The notes under the pieces are model-generated. The model saw only the letters and a list, made by a program, of their open reading frames with translations, did no database searches and had not been told where the DNA came from. The position numbers and the translations under genes are program-made. DNA of 64,000 nt from Ignavibacteria bacterium (GTDB lineage: Bacteria; Bacteroidota; Ignavibacteria; Tepidaquicellales; Tepidaquicellaceae), in assembly GCA_016788375.1 (NCBI GenBank), contig JAEUSI010000002.1, positions 30,144-94,143 on the forward strand, in the 5' to 3' direction. Each line of letters starts with the position of its first letter. Position 1 is the stretch's first letter. Positions 19,021-29,307 of the stretch are shown piece by piece.

Positions 19021-20841
19021 TTAATTTTTTAAATACTTATCAAGAAAGTTCAGTTTGGCTTTAAATACTTTTATCTGATTTGAAACCTTGCTGAATCCGT
19101 GACCTTCGTCTTCAAGAAGTATGTATTCTACCGGCTTGTTAAGTTCCTTCAGCTTTCCGACTATCTGCTCGGATTCGGCTTCTACTACTCTCGGATCATT
19201 TTTACCCTGAACTACCAGCAACGGGCAGGAAATTTTTTCTACAAAATTAATGGGTGATCTCTCGAATAATAAATCCTTGTCGGTTTCAGCATTGCCAACC
19301 AGCATGTTTGTTCCTTCCTTCCAGTGTTCAGGAACGGATTTAAGAAAAGTAAATAAATTTGACGGACCGAATATATCTACAGCGCACCTCCATATTTCCG
19401 GAGCTTTTGTAATGCAGGTCAGACACATAAATCCGCCGAAGCTTCCTCCGACAACGGCAATTTTTTTAGGGTCAACATAACCTGATTTTTTCAGAAAATC
19501 CACGCTTCCTATTACGTCTTTAAATTCTGCACCTCCCCAGTCCCTGTATATTTTCTTCTGAAAGGATTTTCCGTATCCTGTACTTCCCCGGAAATTCGGG
19601 GCAATGACAATATATCCCGAATTTGTCATAACCTGTATATATTTGCTGAAGTGATGCATTTCCTGATATTCGGGACCTCCGTGAGGCCAGACAACAGCAG
19701 GATTTTTTCCGTCTTTTTTAAGATATTCCGGAATATAAAGCAATGCATGAATCTTTAGTCCGTCGAAACTTTTATAGAAAACGTCTTTCGGTTTTGTAAG
19801 CCCCTTTTTTGATACTCCTCCGACAAATGCGTCGGTGATCTGTTTTTCGGTTTCTTTTTTCAGATCATAAACAAATATATCTCCCGGATTCAGAGGACCG
19901 TCGCAAAGATATACCAGTTTTTTGTCGTCGTTTGTAAATTTTATAGAATAATAATTTGCCTTCGGAATTCGCAGTTTCTTCACTGCGCCGGTTTTCAGAT
20001 TTTTTAATTTTGGAAGATTGCTTCCGTTTACATTCACTGTCCAAAGAAGATATTTCTGGTCATGGGAAAGCACATAACCGGTTATATCCCAGTTTTCCTT
20101 TATTATCCAGTGGGATTTTTTCTTTTTAATATCATAAAACTTTATCCCTTTAAACTCTCTTCCTTCGTCAGACAAATAATAAAAACCGCTGCTTTTTTTG
20201 TCAAATTCAGTTCCCGCATTAAAAACATTTTCCTTAATATCATGCCCGGTTATATTTTCAAATGTATTTTTCTCCTTATCATAAAGAAGTATATCCGTGT
20301 TTATATTTCCGTAAAACTTGACAAATGTAATGTATCTTTCATTTCCGCTCCATGATTCAGACTGAGTGGGATATGTATCATCAAATTCCTTCAGAAGAAT
20401 ATTCTCGTTTGTCTTCAGGTTTTTTATATATGTATCAAAATTATACTTCAGTCTTTTGTTCGTTGTAAACAGAAACTTATCACCTTTTTTATTGAATGCA
20501 TGAAAATAACACTGTGAGTCTTCAAATCCTTCGGTAAGACAGGTAACATCACCGCCGTCTTCCGGCATCTTATAAATCATCATGTTTTCGTTTCCGTTCT
20601 TATCACTCAGAAAAAGCAGCTCTTTCGTTTTCGGGGAATGATAAATACCCTTGATGGATTCTTCCCATGTAGAAAGCTGACTCGTCCAGCCGCCATTTAC
20701 AGGTATTGACCAGATCTGAGGTGTACCGGTTGTATTAATTATATAAAATATATTTTTACTGTTTTTGGATAATGTTAACCCGCTGATTGTTCGGATAGAA
20801 AAAAACTTTTCAACCGGATACTTGTTCGGCTTGTTTTTCAA
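19021..20841 (-). CDS. S9 family prolyl oligopeptidase-type peptidase
   Basis: 606 aa: an N-terminal beta-propeller of about 330 residues with WD-like TolB repeats (for example IYHSPKTKELLFLSDKNGNENMMIY), then an alpha/beta hydrolase. The catalytic Ser is in VVGGSFGGFMCL, the Asp in VVQGKNDPRV and the His in EDEGHGFSK. There is no signal peptide, so it is probably cytoplasmic and trims short peptides, as acylaminoacyl- and oligopeptidases do. It lies 17 bases upstream of carA in the same direction. Confidence 0.9.
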   Translation of the reverse strand: MKNKPNKYPVEKFFSIRTISGLTLSKNSKNIFYIINTTGTPQIWSIPVNGGWTSQLSTWEESIKGIYHSPKTKELLFLSDKNGNENMMIYKMPEDGGDVTCLTEGFEDSQCYFHAFNKKGDKFLFTTNKRLKYNFDTYIKNLKTNENILLKEFDDTYPTQSESWSGNERYITFVKFYGNINTDILLYDKEKNTFENITGHDIKENVFNAGTEFDKKSSGFYYLSDEGREFKGIKFYDIKKKKSHWIIKENWDITGYVLSHDQKYLLWTVNVNGSNLPKLKNLKTGAVKKLRIPKANYYSIKFTNDDKKLVYLCDGPLNPGDIFVYDLKKETEKQITDAFVGGVSKKGLTKPKDVFYKSFDGLKIHALLYIPEYLKKDGKNPAVVWPHGGPEYQEMHHFSKYIQVMTNSGYIVIAPNFRGSTGYGKSFQKKIYRDWGGAEFKDVIGSVDFLKKSGYVDPKKIAVVGGSFGGFMCLTCITKAPEIWRCAVDIFGPSNLFTFLKSVPEHWKEGTNMLVGNAETDKDLLFERSPINFVEKISCPLLVVQGKNDPRVVEAESEQIVGKLKELNKPVEYILLEDEGHGFSKVSNQIKVFKAKLNFLDKYLKN

Positions 20842-20944
20842 AACTGAATTTTAATTGAATTTATAAATATTTTAATTCAAGATAACCTTTTTTAAAAACA
20901 ATTTTTAGTCTAATAAGCCGATTAATATTAGAAACTATGATTCT

Positions 20945-20952
20945 TATATTTG
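20945..20952 (+). promoter_or_regulatory. possible -7 element in the 294-base intergenic region before the GH57 gene
   Basis: TATATTTG matches TAnnTTTG. It lies about 180 bases before the GH57 start, with no matching -33 site, so it is only a candidate. The rest of this AT-rich gap between two divergent genes shows no gene, hairpin or repeat that I can support. Confidence 0.25.
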
Positions 20953-21135
20953 TAATTTGAATCGTCTGATTCAGCAGATTAATACGGAATAATTAAAAGC
21001 AGACTTTTTCACTGTGTAATTTAAAATGCAAATTTCCCAAGTATTTGAAGAATCTTTAAAATAAATATTTTGAAAAATACTTATTTATTACTAACATATT
21101 TATATAAGTATTTTTAGTTTGTAATAAACAGAAAA

Positions 21136-22662
21136 TTGAACGAAAAAATATTCTTATGCATTCACGGCCATTTTTATCAGCCGCCGAGAGAAAACGCATG
21201 GACAAATGAAATTGAAACTCAGCCCTCAGCTGCGCCGTTCCACGACTGGAATGAAAGAATTTTGCAGGAGTGCTATAAACCCAACAGTGAAGCCGTTATA
21301 GTTGATAAACACGATAATGTTATCAACAGAGTAAATAATTACGAGTATTTAAATTTTAATTTCGGTCCTTCCTTGCTGCACTGGATTAAATCCAAGCATC
21401 CGGTAACTTACGGTAAAATTACGGAAGCAGACAGAATCAGCTGCGAGCTTAACGGCGGGCATGGCAATGCAATAGCAATGATTTACAGTCACATGATAAT
21501 GCCTCTTGCAAACAGAAATGACAAGATTACTCAAATCAGATGGGGTCTTTCGGATTTCAGTTATCATTTCCGCAGGGAAGCCGAAGGAATATGGCTTCCT
21601 GAAACTGCCTGCAATAATGACACGCTTGAAGCATTGATAGATGAAGGTGTAAAATTTACAATACTCGATCCCTCTCAGGCTCAGTCTGTCAGAAAAATTA
21701 ATTCCGGGGAATGGTCAGACGTTTCAGAGGGAAATATTGATTCGGGAATTCCTTACAGATATTTCTCCGAATCAAATCCGTTGGAATTCATTGACATTTT
21801 TTTTTATGACGGTCCTCTTTCAAAGAATATTGCATTTGATGATCATATTTACAGTGCCGATAAACTTCTCAGCAGAATCCGGCTTGTTAAGGCTGATGAA
21901 TCAAGGGAAAACAGCCTGATAAGTGTTGCCGTTGACGGAGAGACATTCGGACATCACAAAAGATACACCGAAAGGACATTGTCTTTTTTATTTTCCGAAC
22001 TTATTCCTTCATCTGAGTATCAGACAATAAATTTCGGAACATATCTGTCTGAAAACATTCCCGAATATGAGGTAAGGATCAAAGACGGAGTTAACGGCGA
22101 AGGTACTTCATGGAGCTGCGTTCACGGAGTTTCCAGATGGAAGGATAACTGCGGATGCGGCAGAGAAGAAGGCACATCTCAGGAATGGAGGAAAACTCTG
22201 AGAGAATCTCTGAATTTTCTCAGAGATGAGCTGGCAGGATTCTTTGAAGAGAGCGGCGGCAGTTTACTGAAGGATGTTTGGGAATCAAGAAATGATTATA
22301 TTTATCTGATCCGGGAAGATTCCTATGACCGTTACAATGAAAATAAGAATAAGTTTTTCAAAAAACATTCTAAACGTAAACTTACAGAACCTGAAACAGA
22401 ATTCTGCCTGAAAATTCTGGAAATGCAGAAATATTCCATGCTTATGTTTACAAGCTGCGGATGGTTTTTTTCGGATATATCGGGAATCGAAACCATTCAG
22501 ATACTTGAATATGCAGCCAGGGCAATTGAAATTTATCATGAGCTTTCGGGCAAAAACATTGAGGAAAAATTTCTGGAGATGATTTCTGAAGCAAAAAGTA
22601 ATTCAGATGATTTCCCGGACGGAAGAGATTTGTATCTGAATAAAGTAAAGAAGCCCTATTAA
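21136..22662 (+). CDS. GH57-family alpha-glucan enzyme, DUF3536-like
   Basis: 508 aa from a TTG start. FLCIHGHFYQPPREN is the N-terminal GH57 motif. GIWLPETACNNDTLEAL holds the likely nucleophile Glu, and VAVDGETFGHH the second acidic motif. GVSRWKDNCGCGREEGTSQEWR marks the DUF3536-type region. GH57 enzymes act on alpha-1,4/1,6 glucans such as glycogen. No signal peptide is present, so it is cytoplasmic. It is shorter than many DUF3536 proteins I know of. The malQ gene follows in the same direction, which supports glycogen or maltodextrin metabolism. Confidence 0.82.
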   Translation: MNEKIFLCIHGHFYQPPRENAWTNEIETQPSAAPFHDWNERILQECYKPNSEAVIVDKHDNVINRVNNYEYLNFNFGPSLLHWIKSKHPVTYGKITEADRISCELNGGHGNAIAMIYSHMIMPLANRNDKITQIRWGLSDFSYHFRREAEGIWLPETACNNDTLEALIDEGVKFTILDPSQAQSVRKINSGEWSDVSEGNIDSGIPYRYFSESNPLEFIDIFFYDGPLSKNIAFDDHIYSADKLLSRIRLVKADESRENSLISVAVDGETFGHHKRYTERTLSFLFSELIPSSEYQTINFGTYLSENIPEYEVRIKDGVNGEGTSWSCVHGVSRWKDNCGCGREEGTSQEWRKTLRESLNFLRDELAGFFEESGGSLLKDVWESRNDYIYLIREDSYDRYNENKNKFFKKHSKRKLTEPETEFCLKILEMQKYSMLMFTSCGWFFSDISGIETIQILEYAARAIEIYHELSGKNIEEKFLEMISEAKSNSDDFPDGRDLYLNKVKKPY

Positions 22663-22821
22663 GTTTTTGATAAATACATTAAGATAAAAAATGTTTTAAA
22701 TCCGGGCATGAAAACTTTGCAATCATTTCTCTGACTGCAAAATAGTTTCAGAAAATTATATCAGGAATTAATTAAGCGCAGCGGTTTATTCCGCGCCATT
22801 TAAATTATTACTTCTAATACT

Positions 22822-24648
22822 TTGAATCTAAACCTTTTTTTAAACTCACATACATCCTCAAAATGGAAGCGAATCGGAATTCAGAAACGGGCGGGTGTGG
22901 CATTACCGCTTTTTTCAGTGTATTCAAAAAGCAGCATCGGATCAGGTGAAATTCCAGATATCAGACTTTTAATAGACTGGTGCAGACTGACGGGAAATTC
23001 GATGATTCAGCTGCTGCCTCTGAATGAACTCGGTAATGATAATGCTCCTTATAATTCTGTCAGTTCCTTTGCAATTGAACCGATGTATATTTCTCTGAGA
23101 AAGCTTAAAGATGCGGATCTCAGACCGTTTCGATCCGAACTGAAAATACTCAAAAATGATTTTCCGGCTGGTACTGATATGGTTAATTATGACGTCAGAA
23201 AAGAGAAGAAGATTCTTTTAAAAAAAATATTTTCTTCGACAGATATAAATAATTGCAAAAAATTTAAGGAATACTTTAACATGAATTTTCACTGGTTAAA
23301 GTATTACTGCCTGTTCAGGATTCTAACAGATTTGTACAATAATGCTTCCTGGGAAGAATGGGATTTAAAGCATAAATACATCGCTCCTTTTACTTCGGAA
23401 AAACTGCTGATAAAATATAAAGATGAAGTGAATTTTCTGTGCTGGATTCAGTGGCAGCTTTATGAGCAGCTGCTTTCAGTTAAGAGATATGCAAAGAAAA
23501 ACAAAGTTCTTCTGATGGGCGATATACCTTTTCTTACGTCAAGAAACAGTGCCGATGTATGGGCATATAAAAATTATTTTAAACTGCAGCTGTCTTCAGG
23601 CGCACCGCCTGACATGTATTTTTCAAAAGGTCAGAGATGGGGAATGCCTCCGTACAACTGGGATAATATTGTTGCAGACAAATATGGTTATATTAAACAA
23701 AAGCTGAAGTATGCAGAGAATTTTTATGACATGTACAGGATAGATCACTTTGTAGGATTATTCAGATTATGGACTATAGATCTCAAAACACCTTTGGAAG
23801 AAGGCGGGATGAAGGGAATGTTTGATCCTCCCGAAGAAAGTTACTGGGAAGAGCATGGAAAGATTTTATTAAAGGTAATGATTGATAGTTCATCAATGCT
23901 TCCGTGTGCCGAAGATCTGGGAACGGTTCCTTATTGTTCTGATAAAGTACTGAAAGAATTCGGAATTACGGGTATGGATGTTCAGAGATGGCAGAAGAAC
24001 AACATTGACGGTTTCACAGAACCCGAAAAGTACAGAATCAATTCTGTCGCAACAATTTCCACACATGATTCATCTTCGTTTCCGTCCTGGTGGGAAAATG
24101 AAGCAGGTACTACAGATGAAGTGCTTTTCAGGAAGATATTTGAAAAATACAATCTTTCTGCAGATAAATATGATGAACTGAAAAGACTCCTTTTTGATAC
24201 GGGTTCTTTAAGGGGGGGAAGATTGAAATGGAAAGAAGAGATTAAAGACATAAATATTCTGCTGAACATACTTGGATTGAGTTATAATGATGCGGAAGAA
24301 ATAATCGAACTTTACAGTTCAGCGTACAATGAAAAGAAAAATTTTCTTAAGTATCTTGGCACTGAAATTAAGAACGGACAAAGAGCAACGGCGGATTTGA
24401 TTAAAATCAATCTTGAAAAAATCAGTTCTGCATCATCCGTATTCTGCATACAGCTCTTAACCGAGTTTCTTTATCTTGACGGGAATATTCTGGAAAGGTT
24501 TAAAAGGAGTGATTACAGGTTCAATTTCCCCGGAACCGTACATAAACAAAACTGGTCTATTGTAATGCCTGTTTCGCTTGAAGAGTTAAATTTAATGGAA
24601 ACAAACAATTCAATAAAAGAAATAAATCTTAAATCGGGGAGAATTTAA
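22822..24648 (+). CDS. malQ: 4-alpha-glucanotransferase MalQ (GH77)
   Basis: 608 aa, longer than the roughly 500-residue short bacterial form. The family start is RAGVALPLFSVYSKSSIGSGEI. The active site shows YRIDHFVGLFRLW (nucleophile Asp), CAEDLGTVP (acid Glu) and STHDSSSFPSWW (HD). Extra length comes mainly from an alpha-helical insert around residues 440-540 before the C-terminal NFPGTVHKQNWSIVMPVSLEEL. It transfers maltooligosyl units between glucans. The TTG start is the only one upstream of the conserved N-terminus. Its stop overlaps the stop of the convergent gene by four bases. Confidence 0.9.
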   Translation: MNLNLFLNSHTSSKWKRIGIQKRAGVALPLFSVYSKSSIGSGEIPDIRLLIDWCRLTGNSMIQLLPLNELGNDNAPYNSVSSFAIEPMYISLRKLKDADLRPFRSELKILKNDFPAGTDMVNYDVRKEKKILLKKIFSSTDINNCKKFKEYFNMNFHWLKYYCLFRILTDLYNNASWEEWDLKHKYIAPFTSEKLLIKYKDEVNFLCWIQWQLYEQLLSVKRYAKKNKVLLMGDIPFLTSRNSADVWAYKNYFKLQLSSGAPPDMYFSKGQRWGMPPYNWDNIVADKYGYIKQKLKYAENFYDMYRIDHFVGLFRLWTIDLKTPLEEGGMKGMFDPPEESYWEEHGKILLKVMIDSSSMLPCAEDLGTVPYCSDKVLKEFGITGMDVQRWQKNNIDGFTEPEKYRINSVATISTHDSSSFPSWWENEAGTTDEVLFRKIFEKYNLSADKYDELKRLLFDTGSLRGGRLKWKEEIKDINILLNILGLSYNDAEEIIELYSSAYNEKKNFLKYLGTEIKNGQRATADLIKINLEKISSASSVFCIQLLTEFLYLDGNILERFKRSDYRFNFPGTVHKQNWSIVMPVSLEELNLMETNNSIKEINLKSGRI

Positions 24649-25496
24649 TTCCGGAATTTTCTGAAAGCAAAAATATGCTGCCTGATATAGCTTACAATAT
24701 CTTTATAAATCACAGTCAGGAAATGACTCTTTTCAAAATCACCTTCGGATAAAGGATAGTCAGGTGTATCACTCAGACCAAACTGCTTAGGTTTTCTGAT
24801 TTCGGGATCCGGAAGAAAAGCTGTGCCGAATAACCAGTCCCAGACGGCAAATTTTGTCGAATAGTTATTCTGAAACTCTCTTCCTCCGTCATCAGAATGA
24901 TGCCAGCGGTGCATTTCCGGTCCGTTAATGAAATACTGAAGTCTGCCGAGTCTTATATCAATATTTGAATGAATAAACATTCCCCAGACAGCGCTTATCA
25001 TTCCCTTGTAAATCGCAACTTCAGGCGCAGCACCGAGCAGAATAATCGGAGCAAATTCAACAGACTGATTGATTAATATTTCTAGTGAATGGGATCTTGC
25101 GCCGGAAAGCCAGTCGACTGTTTTCGGAGAATGATGTGCTTCATGAGTCCGCCAGAGAATTTTATTGTTATGCTGCCATCTGTGAAACCAGTATATATAA
25201 AAATCATGAGTGATTACAAAAAACAATACCTGGAACCAGACCGGCCAGTTTCCTATCAAACTGTAACGGTAGAGATCTGTATTGAATTTTATCCAGTCCA
25301 GCAGTCCGAAGATTACAAGACCAAGCACATAACTCTGAACAATGGAATACATTACAATATCATTGAAAAATCCTTCGCGGAAAATTTTCTGTCCCTTAGT
25401 ATAGGGATAATATTTTTCCAGAAGAATCATCAGCAATGCGGAAAATGAAATTATTATGAGAGACCAGATCTGTAATGACATATACAAAAATAACAA
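24645..25496 (-). CDS. sterol desaturase / fatty acid hydroxylase family membrane protein
   Basis: 283 aa with about five membrane segments and the three histidine boxes HDFYIYWFHRWQH, RTHEAHHSPKTVDW and MHRWHHSDDGG. The NYSTKFAVWDWLFGTAFLPD segment is typical of the bacterial sterol desaturase-like group. It is unlike the shorter hydroxylase at 14162-14785, so the two are not recent duplicates. The substrate is a membrane lipid of unknown type. Confidence 0.85.
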   Translation of the reverse strand: MLFLYMSLQIWSLIIISFSALLMILLEKYYPYTKGQKIFREGFFNDIVMYSIVQSYVLGLVIFGLLDWIKFNTDLYRYSLIGNWPVWFQVLFFVITHDFYIYWFHRWQHNNKILWRTHEAHHSPKTVDWLSGARSHSLEILINQSVEFAPIILLGAAPEVAIYKGMISAVWGMFIHSNIDIRLGRLQYFINGPEMHRWHHSDDGGREFQNNYSTKFAVWDWLFGTAFLPDPEIRKPKQFGLSDTPDYPLSEGDFEKSHFLTVIYKDIVSYIRQHIFAFRKFRN

Positions 25497-25669
25497 TACA
25501 GATTATGGAGTGAAATGGAAATATTTATTATCATTAAATAAACTGCATCAGACAAGCAAACAGAATTAATATAATGATAATGATACTGCAAATACGTTAT
25601 TCAGATTTGAATGAAATGTACTGTATTAACAATAATTTCTGTTCAGGCAAAAAGGTATCAAGTGCTTAT

Positions 25670-26539
25670 TCAAACTCTTCTGAGTTTTTTTCTGGAATTC
25701 ATTTCGCTTTCATAGACTTTTTTCACTCCGTCTCCCAGAGATAATTCGATATCCCTAATATTTTCAACGAGTCTCTTAAAACCGTTCACTTCAACCGAAG
25801 CTGCCTGATCGGTTCCCCACATAGCCCTGTCAAGAGTAATATGTCTCTCGACAAATGAAGCACCTAGAGCAACAGCAGCCCAGGTCGGTGCAAGTCCGGT
25901 TTCATGTCCCGAATATCCGACAGGAATTTCAGGGAAATGTTTCTTTAAAGTATGAATTACTCTTAAATTAAGTTCTTCAGGTTTGCACGGATATGATGAA
26001 GTCGAATGCGCAATAAGAATATTTTTGCGGCCAGTTACAGAAACAGCATCTTTTATTTCTTCCAGTGTGGACATTCCGGTAGAAATAATCACGGGTTTGC
26101 CGGTTGAAATTTTCTTCCTGAGCAAATTGTGATCAGTCAGTGATGCTGAAGCGGCTTTATAAATCTGAGGATCAAACTGTTCAATAAAATCCACTGACTC
26201 TTCATCCCAGCAGGAAGCAAGCCACATGATCCCGAGCTTTTTACAGTATCTGTCAATTTCCGAATAATCTTCGAGACTGAGTTCGACTTTTTTCCTGTAT
26301 TCTAAATAAGTAATTCTGCCCCAGGGAGTATCCCGTTCAATATTCCACTGATCCCTGGGTACACAGAGTTCGGGAGTTCTCTTCTGAAATTTTACAGCAT
26401 CGCAACCAGCAGTGAATGCTCCTTTTATCAGCTTCTTTGCAAGCTTAAGAGAACCGTTATGATTAATCCCTATTTCCGCAATTACAAAAACACTTTCACC
26501 ATCACCGATAAATCTGTTTCCGATTTTTAATTTTGCCAT
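25670..26539 (-). CDS. NeuB-family sugar-acid synthase, catalytic domain only
   Basis: 289 aa. It has the NeuB TIM-barrel start FVIAEIGINHNGSLKLAKKLI, AVKFQKRTPELCVPRDQW, YKAASASLTDHNLLRKK, PVIISTGMSTLEEI, VGYSGHETGL and GASFVERHITLDRAMWGTD. These condense phosphoenolpyruvate with a sugar aldehyde to give a nonulosonic-type acid. The C-terminal SAF (antifreeze-like) domain of classic NeuB (about 340 aa) is absent. With the aminotransferase and transketolase half upstream, it probably serves a surface-polysaccharide sugar acid (inference). Confidence 0.85.
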   Translation of the reverse strand: MAKLKIGNRFIGDGESVFVIAEIGINHNGSLKLAKKLIKGAFTAGCDAVKFQKRTPELCVPRDQWNIERDTPWGRITYLEYRKKVELSLEDYSEIDRYCKKLGIMWLASCWDEESVDFIEQFDPQIYKAASASLTDHNLLRKKISTGKPVIISTGMSTLEEIKDAVSVTGRKNILIAHSTSSYPCKPEELNLRVIHTLKKHFPEIPVGYSGHETGLAPTWAAVALGASFVERHITLDRAMWGTDQAASVEVNGFKRLVENIRDIELSLGDGVKKVYESEMNSRKKLRRV

Positions 26540-26671
26540 AATAGTAAATTATTATTTCTGCAACTTAACAAATTTAGTTTATAAATTCATTAAAGAATTT
26601 ATAAATAATTAAAATAATTTTTGAAATACCGGTTATTAAAAGTTATAGCTTTCTCTCCTCAGAAAAATAAT

Positions 26672-28006
26672 TCAAAGCTGTTTAGGTTTAATATTAAAAT
26701 TTCCCGTCTTTCTGAATACGGGCTCTACAGGATCACCTTTAAGATTCGATTTTACATTTTTATCATTAACAGCCTTTTTCAGCAAAGGAAGAATTGTTTC
26801 ATAACATTTCAGTGTATAATCAACATCATTATCCGAATGTGAGAAACACATATTGTGAAAACCACCCCAAAGAATTCCGTTCCTAATCATTTCCTGCTGA
26901 ACGAATGACTTCATCTCTAGCGGATTTCCGGCAGCAGCATCGAATGTTACTATCGTTCTGCAGTTATAACCGGAACATTTTGTATAATCCATATTCAGTG
27001 ATTCAGCAATTCTGTTGTATCCGTCTTTTAACTTTTTTCCCTGTGAAGATAAATATTGCGGAACATTTTTATCCGTAATTTCATCTATAGTCGCCATTGC
27101 TGCCGCCATTGAAAGCGCTTCACCGCCGAAAGTTGTAAAAAAGAATACATCTTTGTCAAAGAGATTCATTATGTCTTTTCTTCCGGTTATGACAGAAATC
27201 GGCATTCCGTTAGCAACAGCTTTGGAATAACATGCCAGGTCAGGCGTTACACCGAAAAATTCCTGCGCGCCTCCCGAAGCAATTCTGAATCCTGTCCACA
27301 TTTCGTCAAAAATCAGCAGAGTGCCGTTTTTATGACAAACATTTTTTAACTCATGCAGAAAATCATTTTTTTGCTCTTCAAAAACAAACGGCTCAAGTAT
27401 CACGCATGCTGTATCCGTATCAAGCGACTGAATAACAGATTCAATATCATTGTAATTAAAAGTAAACGTCAGATCTTTTACTGCGTGAGGTATGCCGGCA
27501 TCTCTGTCAGTAACTCCAATATACCAGTCATGCCATCCGTGATATCCGCAGCAAAGAACCTTGTTTCTCTTTGTAAAAGCTCTTGAAACCCTGACTGCGG
27601 CTGTTGTCACATCACAGCCGGTTTTAGAAAACCTGACCGATTCTGCATTTGGAACTATACTTCTGATTTTTTCGGAGAGCTCGACTTCGAGAGGATGCAT
27701 AAGAGAAAAAGTAATTCCTTCCTCAAGCTGCTTTCTTACTGCATTATCAACTTTATCATAACAGTAACCCAGCACAACAGGTCCAATCCCCATATTGAAA
27801 TCCAGAAATTCGTTTCCATCGACATCCCAGACATGTGATCCTTTTCCTTTTTTCAGATATTTAGGCGCAATTCCTTTTATCCATTGTGTCGGTCCTTTAG
27901 CTAAAGTCTGAGTATGCGCCGGAATTAATCCCTGAGATCTTTCAAAGAGCTTATCTGATTCACTGATTACCGGGAAGTTCTGATTCATCTTAACTTTATT
28001 CCGCAT
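26672..28006 (-). CDS. class III aminotransferase, glutamate-1-semialdehyde aminotransferase-like
   Basis: 444 aa PLP enzyme. It contains DVDGNEFLDFNMGIGPVVLGY, the PLP-ring GYHGWHDWY, LIFDEMWTGFRIA and the Schiff-base lysine in DLACYSKAVANGMPIS. It resembles HemL, but the context (NeuB-like synthase and split transketolase) suggests that it aminates a sugar precursor instead of making aminolevulinate. An internal ATG six codons in is an alternative start. A HemL role cannot be fully excluded by sequence alone. Confidence 0.8.
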   Translation of the reverse strand: MRNKVKMNQNFPVISESDKLFERSQGLIPAHTQTLAKGPTQWIKGIAPKYLKKGKGSHVWDVDGNEFLDFNMGIGPVVLGYCYDKVDNAVRKQLEEGITFSLMHPLEVELSEKIRSIVPNAESVRFSKTGCDVTTAAVRVSRAFTKRNKVLCCGYHGWHDWYIGVTDRDAGIPHAVKDLTFTFNYNDIESVIQSLDTDTACVILEPFVFEEQKNDFLHELKNVCHKNGTLLIFDEMWTGFRIASGGAQEFFGVTPDLACYSKAVANGMPISVITGRKDIMNLFDKDVFFFTTFGGEALSMAAAMATIDEITDKNVPQYLSSQGKKLKDGYNRIAESLNMDYTKCSGYNCRTIVTFDAAAGNPLEMKSFVQQEMIRNGILWGGFHNMCFSHSDNDVDYTLKCYETILPLLKKAVNDKNVKSNLKGDPVEPVFRKTGNFNIKPKQL

Positions 28007-28077
28007 AAAATTATTTTTAACTGTTTGTATTGAAAATATAAATATATAAAAAATCCGGACTGAAATATTATCCGGAG

Positions 28078-29040
28078 TTATTTTAAGAAATCTAAAATTT
28101 TTCCGGCAATTATTTTACCGCTAAAGCCTTCAAACTCCAGTATATCATTGAACATGGCGGGTTTAAACCATTGATTATTCAATGCAAACGGCAATACATC
28201 ACAGGTGGTTTTATTTCTCAGAAAAATTTCCGCAACAATAGAATACAGCCCGCCGGTAATAAAATGATCTTCAAGAGTTACTATGAGTTTTGAATTATTT
28301 GCTGAACTGAGTACTGCTGATTCATCAACCGGCTTTAATGTCCTCATATTTACAAGCCCGGTTTCAAGTCCTTGTTTTTCAAGAATTTCTTTTGCTTTAA
28401 GTGCTTGTTCGAATAAAACCCCGTAAACCAGAATCGTTAAATCCTTTCCGGTAGAAACAACTTCAGCTTTTCCGATTTCCGGATATTCGGAATGACTGAA
28501 TACCGGTTTCAGGTTATTATATCTTATGTAAAACGGCGAGGGATTTTCCATCACTCTCCTGATGCATTTAAGCATATCATCTTCATCAGCGGGGCAGAAA
28601 ACATTTATGTTAGGAATACCTCTCATTATAGAAACATCTTCTACAGCCTGATGAGTGGGTCCGTTTGCTTCTGAAAGAAATCCCGGAAACCCGCCTACCA
28701 GTTTGACCGGAAGATTTCCTATCCCGACATCAGTTCTTATGAATTCAAAAGCACGCATCGTTAGAAAAGTTGCAAGTGCATGAGCAACCGGAATTCTGCC
28801 TCTTAAAGCAAGTCCTGCTGCCACTCCGGTCATAGTTTGTTCCGTTATTCCCGTATCAATAAATCTGTTCCCGATCTTCCCGGGGAGATTTCTGATTGCA
28901 GCCCGGTTTTCTGCTGTAAGTATAATAAATCTTTCGTCGGATTCAGTTAATTCCTGCAGTATATCTTCGTAAGTCAATTCAGGTTTTATGATTTTTATTT
29001 TGTTTAAACTATAAATTTTAGATCTATCATACAATTTCAA
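28078..29040 (-). CDS. transketolase C-terminal subunit
   Basis: 320 aa: the pyrimidine-binding and C-terminal domains of a transketolase split into two polypeptides. RFIDTGITEQTMTGVAAGLALRG contains the catalytic Glu that activates thiamine diphosphate, and AFEFIRTDVGIGNLPVKLVG and LTILVYGVLFEQALKAKEIL follow. It needs an N-terminal half with the diphosphate-binding GDG motif. None is adjacent; the only one in the window is at 50059-50916. It heads a - strand run with the aminotransferase and the NeuB-like gene. Confidence 0.9.
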   Translation of the reverse strand: MKLYDRSKIYSLNKIKIIKPELTYEDILQELTESDERFIILTAENRAAIRNLPGKIGNRFIDTGITEQTMTGVAAGLALRGRIPVAHALATFLTMRAFEFIRTDVGIGNLPVKLVGGFPGFLSEANGPTHQAVEDVSIMRGIPNINVFCPADEDDMLKCIRRVMENPSPFYIRYNNLKPVFSHSEYPEIGKAEVVSTGKDLTILVYGVLFEQALKAKEILEKQGLETGLVNMRTLKPVDESAVLSSANNSKLIVTLEDHFITGGLYSIVAEIFLRNKTTCDVLPFALNNQWFKPAMFNDILEFEGFSGKIIAGKILDFLK

Positions 29041-29307
29041 AAGAAATGTTATGCCGGTTTCAATTTTACATTCCTTTAAGTAAAATGAACAGAAACTGAG
29101 CTACTCAAAAAAGTAAATTATCGATAGATAAATTCTGCATGATTCAAATTTTTGTTTATCTTTATATGAAATCCCGGTTTAAGAATAAAATACTGACAGG
29201 TAACTTCAGAAAAGAATTGAAAATTCAAATGAATATCTTCATACTGACAATAAAGAATTTTTGATTAATGATTATGATAATTATGAATTTCTTTAAACTT
29301 TATAAAA